Positions 5,138-9,335 of a DNA stretch of 9,335 bases are shown here, in pieces. Below the pieces are notes generated by a model. The model was not told the DNA's origin. It saw only the letters and a program-made list of their open reading frames with translations, and ran no database searches. The stretch is from Bacteroidota bacterium (GTDB lineage: Bacteria > Bacteroidota > Ignavibacteria > UBA10030). The stretch spans positions 1-9,335 of the forward strand of contig JALONE010000069.1 in NCBI GenBank assembly GCA_025455125.1, written 5' to 3'. How positions within the stretch are numbered: the stretch's first letter is position 1; the number at the start of each line of letters is the position of its first letter. A program made the position numbers and the translations under genes.

Positions 5138-7621
5138 TTACAGAGCCAGACGGAGCCCCAAGCGAACGCGTCGCGGCGCACCGTAGTTGGATGGATCCTT
5201 CACATACTCTTCCGAGTAATTGCCGGTGTTCGTGAAATCGGGCGAGCCGGTATCCGTGTAGACGTACACAACATTCCGGTAGTTCGTCAGGTTTAGCGCT
5301 TCCAAGAACACTGTTGCGCGCAGGTCGCCGATGGCGATCTCCCGTCCGATCTCCGCGTCCAGCGTGAAGGACCACGGCATCCGGGCGGAATTCCGGATGA
5401 CAAAGCCGACATCGCGTCCCCCCGGCGTGTACGGATAGCCGCTACTGGTGCGCATGATGAAGTTCCAGTAGGTGTTCTCCAACAGCGGAACATCGAACAC
5501 GCGCGGCCCTTCGTTCGCACCGAACAGCAAGCTCACGCTTCCATTGATGGAATGGGTCTTGTCGAAGCTGAGGAAGTACAGCGTCGTCGACTCTTCTGTG
5601 CCCGGATACTGTTCGCTCTCAGACGACGCGCTCCCTTTCGCGACCTGATAGGAGTACGTCAGCCCACCGGAGACATTCTTCGAGCGGCGCATGGTGAACT
5701 CGATGTCGAATCCCTTCATGTTCGCGTAGTCTTCGTTCACATACACGGTGTATCCCACGTATCGGCCCTCGACGAACGGACTGAAGTACCGCGTTCCGAT
5801 CAATCCGGTCACGTCCTTGTAATACGCTGTCACGGTCGCTGCAAGATTGTCCGTGAACTGATGACTCAGACTCACTTGATATGCCACCGTTCGTTGTGCA
5901 TCGAGGTTGGGTTGGCCGAACAGCGGCTCGCGCACGCGAAGGTCGTATTGACTGTTCTCGTACAAGAACTGGTATTCGGGATTCTGGAAGAAATGCCCGT
6001 AGGAAAAACTCAGATTCGTCCGGTCGGAGATCGGATGCGCGATGCCGATGCGGGGACTCACCTGGAACTTCGCGGTGGAGTTCACCGTGGCCACGGAATC
6101 GAGCGGGTTCGCGCGGAAGGACGCCTGCTGGTCCGCATAATCCACCCGCAGCCCCACATTCAGGATCAACGACGGGAACTCCATTTTGTCCTGCAAATAG
6201 AACGCTCCCTCGAGCGGTTCCCGTGCATAATCATTGATGTACGGCGCGTTTCGCTTCGGATCGTACACGCTGAAGCGGAACATGTCGTGCTGTTTCACTT
6301 CAACACCCAGCTTCAACTCATGCGCGCTGGCCGCCTGCCAGACCAGGTCCGCTTTGACGTTCAGCGTCGAAACCCGGCTGCTGTCGAACTCGACCGGGAT
6401 GGCGGATTCCCAGAATTCGATCCCGTTGCCGGCATCCGCTTTGAAGATGTAGTTCGAAGGGGTCATGTAGCGGGAAGTATCGAGATAGTTCCCCGACGCG
6501 TCGAGGACGCCGACCTGTGCATGCTGGGAGAAGTACGATGCCTTGATCTCGTAGAACGCCCCCGGACTCAAGACATGCGTCCATTGCGCCATTCCTTGAT
6601 GGCTGGATGAACGAGGCTGATAATATTGCTCGGGAATGTACTTCCACGAATGATTGTAGTTCTGATGCTTCTCCCCCGCGTAGCGGTAGGAGCCTGCGAG
6701 CTTAATCCCGGCATCAAGCTGGTATGTCAATTTTCCCAGCGTGGAAAGCTCCCGTCGATACCCGTATGGAAGCCAGCTCCCTCTCGAGTCCTGCTCGCCT
6801 GTGGCAAAGAAGGAAAGGCCGGAGATGAGCGGGACCATCCCGCTGACGGAACCGACGATCCGGTTCTCGTGATACCCCTTGTAGGGGGATGCGAACTCGC
6901 TCGTCCGTCCTTCCACCTTGAAGCGGAAGCGTTCCGTTCCTTCGCGCGTCACGAGATTGACCACGCCGCTCATCGCATCACCGTATTCGGCGCTGAAGGT
7001 CCCGGAGAGAAACTGCATTTGCTCGATCGCGTCATTGTGCAACGCCGTCCCCAGTCCGCCGAACAGTGGATCCTCGACATACACGCCGTCGATCATGTAG
7101 GCGACCTCGTTGCCCCGGCCGCCGCGGACATGAAGGTTCGAGCCTTCACCGACCACGCCGGCCCGCATGCGAAGGACATCGATGAAATTCGCCACCGGCA
7201 GGACCTGGATCTCCTCTTGTGAGATGATGCTCACCGAGCCGGTCGCGTCCTTCCGAACCATCGGGCGCTCCGCCGTCACAACGACCTCGGAGCTCTGCAG
7301 CGCCTGCTCGGACAATTCGAAGGCAAGTGTCGTCGTCTGGTCCACGTTGACCCGGACATCCGTGATGGTCATCGTCGCGTATCCGACGAACGCCGCCTTC
7401 ACGCGATAGACGCCGGGCGGCACATCGACGATGGTGAATCCGCCATCGATGCCCGATGCGGTTCCCATCGGACGTCCTTCGATGGTCACGTTGGCGCCGG
7501 GGAGCGGCTCCTGCGTGGCTTTGTCGATCACCCGGCCTGCGATCTTTCCTTTGGTGCCGGCGAGCAGAACGCCTGCGGCACACATGCCTGCCAGGAGGAG
7601 TACTGCGATCTGCTTGACCAT
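5138..7621 (-). CDS. TonB-dependent outer-membrane receptor with carboxypeptidase-regulatory-like N-domain
   Basis: An 827-residue energy-coupled outer-membrane importer. In order: signal peptide (~1-22, MVKQIAVLLLAGMCAAGVLL); a CarboxypepD_reg-like domain (~25-105) with KIAGRVIDKATQEPLPGANV and DGGFTIVDVPPGVYRV; a plug (~112-230) opening with SEVVVTAERP and containing NLHVRGGRGNEVAYMIDGVY, then SAEYGDAMSGVVNLVT; then a beta-barrel with repeated aromatic strand patterns to the C-terminus. It ends RVRLGLRLAL, so the usual terminal aromatic residue is replaced by Leu. The start at 7621 is preferred because it begins the signal peptide and has AAAAGGAG 9 nt upstream; the longer reading up to 7750 lies inside the regulator gene. 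It sits 4 bp after the RpiR-type regulator and 23 bp before the secreted protein, so it is co-transcribed with both. The substrate cannot be deduced, and no SusD partner is visible. Confidence 0.93.
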   Translation of the reverse strand: MVKQIAVLLLAGMCAAGVLLAGTKGKIAGRVIDKATQEPLPGANVTIEGRPMGTASGIDGGFTIVDVPPGVYRVKAAFVGYATMTITDVRVNVDQTTTLAFELSEQALQSSEVVVTAERPMVRKDATGSVSIISQEEIQVLPVANFIDVLRMRAGVVGEGSNLHVRGGRGNEVAYMIDGVYVEDPLFGGLGTALHNDAIEQMQFLSGTFSAEYGDAMSGVVNLVTREGTERFRFKVEGRTSEFASPYKGYHENRIVGSVSGMVPLISGLSFFATGEQDSRGSWLPYGYRRELSTLGKLTYQLDAGIKLAGSYRYAGEKHQNYNHSWKYIPEQYYQPRSSSHQGMAQWTHVLSPGAFYEIKASYFSQHAQVGVLDASGNYLDTSRYMTPSNYIFKADAGNGIEFWESAIPVEFDSSRVSTLNVKADLVWQAASAHELKLGVEVKQHDMFRFSVYDPKRNAPYINDYAREPLEGAFYLQDKMEFPSLILNVGLRVDYADQQASFRANPLDSVATVNSTAKFQVSPRIGIAHPISDRTNLSFSYGHFFQNPEYQFLYENSQYDLRVREPLFGQPNLDAQRTVAYQVSLSHQFTDNLAATVTAYYKDVTGLIGTRYFSPFVEGRYVGYTVYVNEDYANMKGFDIEFTMRRSKNVSGGLTYSYQVAKGSASSESEQYPGTEESTTLYFLSFDKTHSINGSVSLLFGANEGPRVFDVPLLENTYWNFIMRTSSGYPYTPGGRDVGFVIRNSARMPWSFTLDAEIGREIAIGDLRATVFLEALNLTNYRNVVYVYTDTGSPDFTNTGNYSEEYVKDPSNYGAPRRVRLGLRLAL

Positions 7622-7625
7622 GGAA

Positions 7626-8579
7626 TCAGTCTCCTTTTCTGTTGAACGGGGATTGTGACGCTCTTCGCGCGTTTCGTTGATCGAGGCGGGCTCGGAGATA
7701 CTCTCCGCTCTCTTCCATTGAATCGTTGACATCCTGCACCATCGCTGCAACCGTCGACTTCGTGCGCATCGCGATCTCGGTGGCGATGGCGTTAATCACC
7801 ATGGAGAATGCGGCGATAGAGTTGGTGTAGAGAATGTTCTTCGTGCGTACGATGATCACGCGGCTCGCCTCGAATGCGATCGGGGAGGTCTCCGAGTCGG
7901 TGACCGCCACGACGATCGCACCATGTTTGCGCGCGAACGCCGCTGCATTCACCGTTTCCTTGGAATAGGGGGGGAAGGAAAATCCCACGACCACATCGTC
8001 CCGCCCGACGAACGCAAGCAGCTCGATGAATCGGGCATGCGCGCTCGATAAGGCACGGGCATTTACCGCAACCTGATTCAGCTCATAGGCAAGGATCTGT
8101 GCGAGGATTGACGAGATCCCGATGCCCATGGTGTACACCTGCTTGGCTTTCATCAGCGCCCGCACCACATCCTGGAACACCTTGCGGTCGAGCACTTTGA
8201 GCGTTTGGTTGATGTTCTCGAGTTCCGCTTCAGCGACCGCCCGCGGCGTGTCCGCCGTTTGCTCCGGATCCAGAGCCCCTGCGAATTGATAGACGCTCGC
8301 GAGGTCGGATTGCAGCGCTCCCGACATTTCTGCCTGGAGCTCGGCAAAACCCTTGTATCCCAACCGTTGGGCGAGTCGGACGATGGTGGCTTTGCTGACA
8401 CCGAGCCGCTTCGAGAGCTGTTCCGTCGTCAGGAACGGAAGATCGTCCGGCTGCTGCAACAGGGCCGATGCGACCTTCTGCTGATTCGCGGGAAGCTGCT
8501 CGAATGCGGAAAGCACTTTCTGCTTCAACGACGCCTGCACCGAATGCCGGCGTGAAGTATTTCGCCGCGGCGGGGTCAT
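7626..8579 (-). CDS. RpiR/MurR-family transcriptional regulator (HTH + SIS domain)
   Basis: A 317-residue cytosolic regulator. The N-terminal HTH_6-type domain (~18-95) contains LPANQQKVASALLQQP (29-44) and the recognition region TTEQLSKRLGVSKATIVRLA (51-70). A SIS domain (~135-275), normally a phosphosugar or other small-ligand sensor, contains VYTMGIGISS (148-157) and VAVTDSETSP (224-233). In place of the common S-x-S-G-x-T loop it has FSFPPYSKET (200-209), a variant known in some RpiR subfamilies, so a phosphosugar ligand should not be assumed. The C-terminus is a basic tail. The start at 8579 gives the normal family length, and its ATG overlaps the carrier gene's TGA as ATGA; the frame upstream to 8999 runs out of phase inside the carrier gene. 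With its own transporter genes on both sides it probably controls this operon in response to the imported compound. A 7-C run (coding strand) lies at 7974-7968 in the PP codons. Confidence 0.92.
   Translation of the reverse strand: MTPPRRNTSRRHSVQASLKQKVLSAFEQLPANQQKVASALLQQPDDLPFLTTEQLSKRLGVSKATIVRLAQRLGYKGFAELQAEMSGALQSDLASVYQFAGALDPEQTADTPRAVAEAELENINQTLKVLDRKVFQDVVRALMKAKQVYTMGIGISSILAQILAYELNQVAVNARALSSAHARFIELLAFVGRDDVVVGFSFPPYSKETVNAAAFARKHGAIVVAVTDSETSPIAFEASRVIIVRTKNILYTNSIAAFSMVINAIATEIAMRTKSTVAAMVQDVNDSMEESGEYLRARLDQRNARRASQSPFNRKGD
7631..7638 (-). promoter_or_regulatory. ribosome-binding site of the TonB receptor inside the end of the regulator gene
   Basis: AAAAGGAG on the minus strand lies 9 nt before the ATG at 7621. 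It overlaps the last codons of the regulator, whose TGA is at 7628-7626. It decides the receptor start against the longer upstream reading and indicates translational linkage of the two genes. Confidence 0.65.
8576..8579 (-). promoter_or_regulatory. ATGA stop/start overlap coupling carrier and regulator
   Basis: On the minus strand the regulator's ATG (8579-8577) shares two bases with the carrier's TGA (8578-8576). Only a weak GGA lies upstream of this start, so reinitiation after carrier translation is the likely mode of expression. Confidence 0.8.
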
Positions 8580-9335
8580 TGGTATCCGATGAAGTGCGCG
8601 ATGGCCAGCAACGAGAGCGCCAGGACGAAGAAGATGATCTGCGCCGGCAGCATCCATTTGAACCATCGGTCCCACGGAATGCCCGCCAGGCCAAGCACGC
8701 CCATGGTCACGCCCGAAGTGGGAAGGATCGGATTGATCCAGCCTTCTCCAAACTGAAAGGCCAGCACCGCGATCTGACGCGTCAAGCCGATGACGTCTGC
8801 AAGCGGAGCCATGATGGGCATCGTCAATGCGGCTTGCCCGGATCCGGAATGGACGAAGAAGTTGATGATCCCTTGCACGACGAACATCGCCTGTGCCGCG
8901 ATGGCGGGATGGAGATGCGTGATCACACCGGAGAGCGAACTCAGCATCACATCCAGCACTTTTCCATCTTCCGCAACGACGAGGATCGCGCGCGCACAAC
9001 CGATGATCAGCGCAACCCCGATCATGTCTTTCGCCCCATTCTTGAAGCTGTCCGTGATGGCATTGGCGGACATGCGTCCCACCACGCCGCTCAACAATCC
9101 CAATCCAAGAAAGAGTCCTGCGATCTCATTGATGTACCACTTCAGCTCAAGGATCCCGTAGACGAGGAAGATGATCGCGGCCGCAAAGAGTCCGAGCACG
9201 AGCTTGTGTGAACGGGTGAACGGCATTTCCGTCTCACCTTCGATCGCTTGTGCACCGGGGCGCGCAAGATCGATATCCCGCACGGGACTGGCGTCGGGAT
9301 TCTTTCTGATCTTTGCCGCATACCACATCACAAAG
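8576..9335 (-). CDS. YfcC/DcuC-family inner-membrane carrier, 5'-truncated
   Basis: 252 C-terminal residues of a polytopic permease are visible; the frame is still open at the right edge (FVMWYAAKIRKNP), so the start is outside. Family members are usually ~470-500 aa, so about half is seen. Typical YfcC signatures are LLSGVVGRMSANAITDSF, VAEDGKVLDVML, NFFVHSGSGQAALTMPIMAP (visible residues ~159-178), LAFQFGEGWINPILPTSGV and IPWDRWFKWMLP. About six hydrophobic segments are discernible. The family belongs to the C4-dicarboxylate/arginine-type anaerobic carrier group (DcuC Pfam family). Actual substrates of YfcC members are mostly unknown; amino acids or peptides are common suggestions. The TGA (8578-8576) overlaps the regulator's ATG. 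It supplies the inner-membrane step next to the outer-membrane receptor two genes downstream. Confidence 0.9.
   Translation of the reverse strand, partial: FVMWYAAKIRKNPDASPVRDIDLARPGAQAIEGETEMPFTRSHKLVLGLFAAAIIFLVYGILELKWYINEIAGLFLGLGLLSGVVGRMSANAITDSFKNGAKDMIGVALIIGCARAILVVAEDGKVLDVMLSSLSGVITHLHPAIAAQAMFVVQGIINFFVHSGSGQAALTMPIMAPLADVIGLTRQIAVLAFQFGEGWINPILPTSGVTMGVLGLAGIPWDRWFKWMLPAQIIFFVLALSLLAIAHFIGYQ

Noticed and set aside
5115..5375. N-terminal extension of the secreted protein by 87 residues.
   Set aside because: It overlaps the receptor's coding end, is Arg-rich, and would bury the clear signal peptide at 5114.
4026..6610. Long plus-strand open frames (386 and 352 codons) opposite the secreted protein and the TonB receptor.
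   Set aside because: They mirror the codon structure of well-supported minus-strand genes in GC-rich DNA and encode Arg-rich, featureless sequence.
7559..7600. Lipobox around Cys14 of the TonB receptor leader.
   Set aside because: The residue before the Cys is Met and the hydrophobic core continues past it, so an ordinary signal peptide fits better.
7622..7750. N-terminal extension of the TonB receptor by 43 residues.
   Set aside because: It lies within the regulator gene in another frame, and the ATG at 7621 has a good ribosome-binding site and begins a signal peptide.
8580..8999. Extension of the regulator by 140 residues upstream.
   Set aside because: This is an out-of-frame reading of the carrier gene; the start at 8579 gives normal RpiR length and an ATGA overlap.

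Overview
The window comes from a Gram-negative bacterium of the Bacteroidota/Chlorobi/Ignavibacteria (FCB) group. The signs are a C-terminal sorting domain of the type IX secretion kind, a PorV/PorQ-like outer-membrane protein, and a TonB-dependent receptor with an N-terminal carboxypeptidase-regulatory-like domain. GC content is moderately high (roughly 55-60 % by eye), which fits an Ignavibacteria-like lineage better than a typical low-GC Bacteroides or Flavobacterium. This placement is inference from gene families, not a marker-gene result.

Layout. (1) Positions 1-850, plus strand: the C-terminal ~282 residues of an Ntn-type C45-like amidohydrolase/acyltransferase whose start lies left of the window. 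(2) Positions 851-1393: a 543-bp gap between convergent genes with no credible gene, made of short degenerate tandem repeats and hairpins, including a terminator-like hairpin for each flanking gene. (3) Positions 1394-9335, minus strand: five tightly packed genes read right to left. They are a YfcC/DcuC-family inner-membrane carrier (start outside the window), an RpiR/MurR-type regulator with a SIS domain (ATGA overlap with the carrier), a TonB-dependent receptor (4-bp gap), a large secreted FnIII-containing protein with a T9SS sorting domain (23-bp gap) and a PorV/PorQ-like protein (11-bp gap).

How they may work together. The spacing strongly supports one transcript, whose promoter must lie right of the window. 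The order inner-membrane carrier, cytosolic ligand-sensing regulator, outer-membrane active importer, surface or secreted protein, outer-membrane barrel reads as an envelope-spanning uptake locus with its own regulator. No SusD-like lipoprotein is visible; a T9SS-exported protein occupies the place next to the receptor where SusD would be expected. The substrate cannot be read from sequence. YfcC-type carriers and the convergent C45-like hydrolase point weakly to amino acids, peptides or N-acyl/amide compounds rather than sugars.

The main lesion is an apparent single-base deletion near 3129-3130. It separates the body of the secreted protein (712 aa as read) from its C-terminal sorting domain. 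Restoring one base gives a continuous 906-residue protein from 5114 to 2395. Whether this is a real mutation or a sequencing/assembly error cannot be decided from this sequence.
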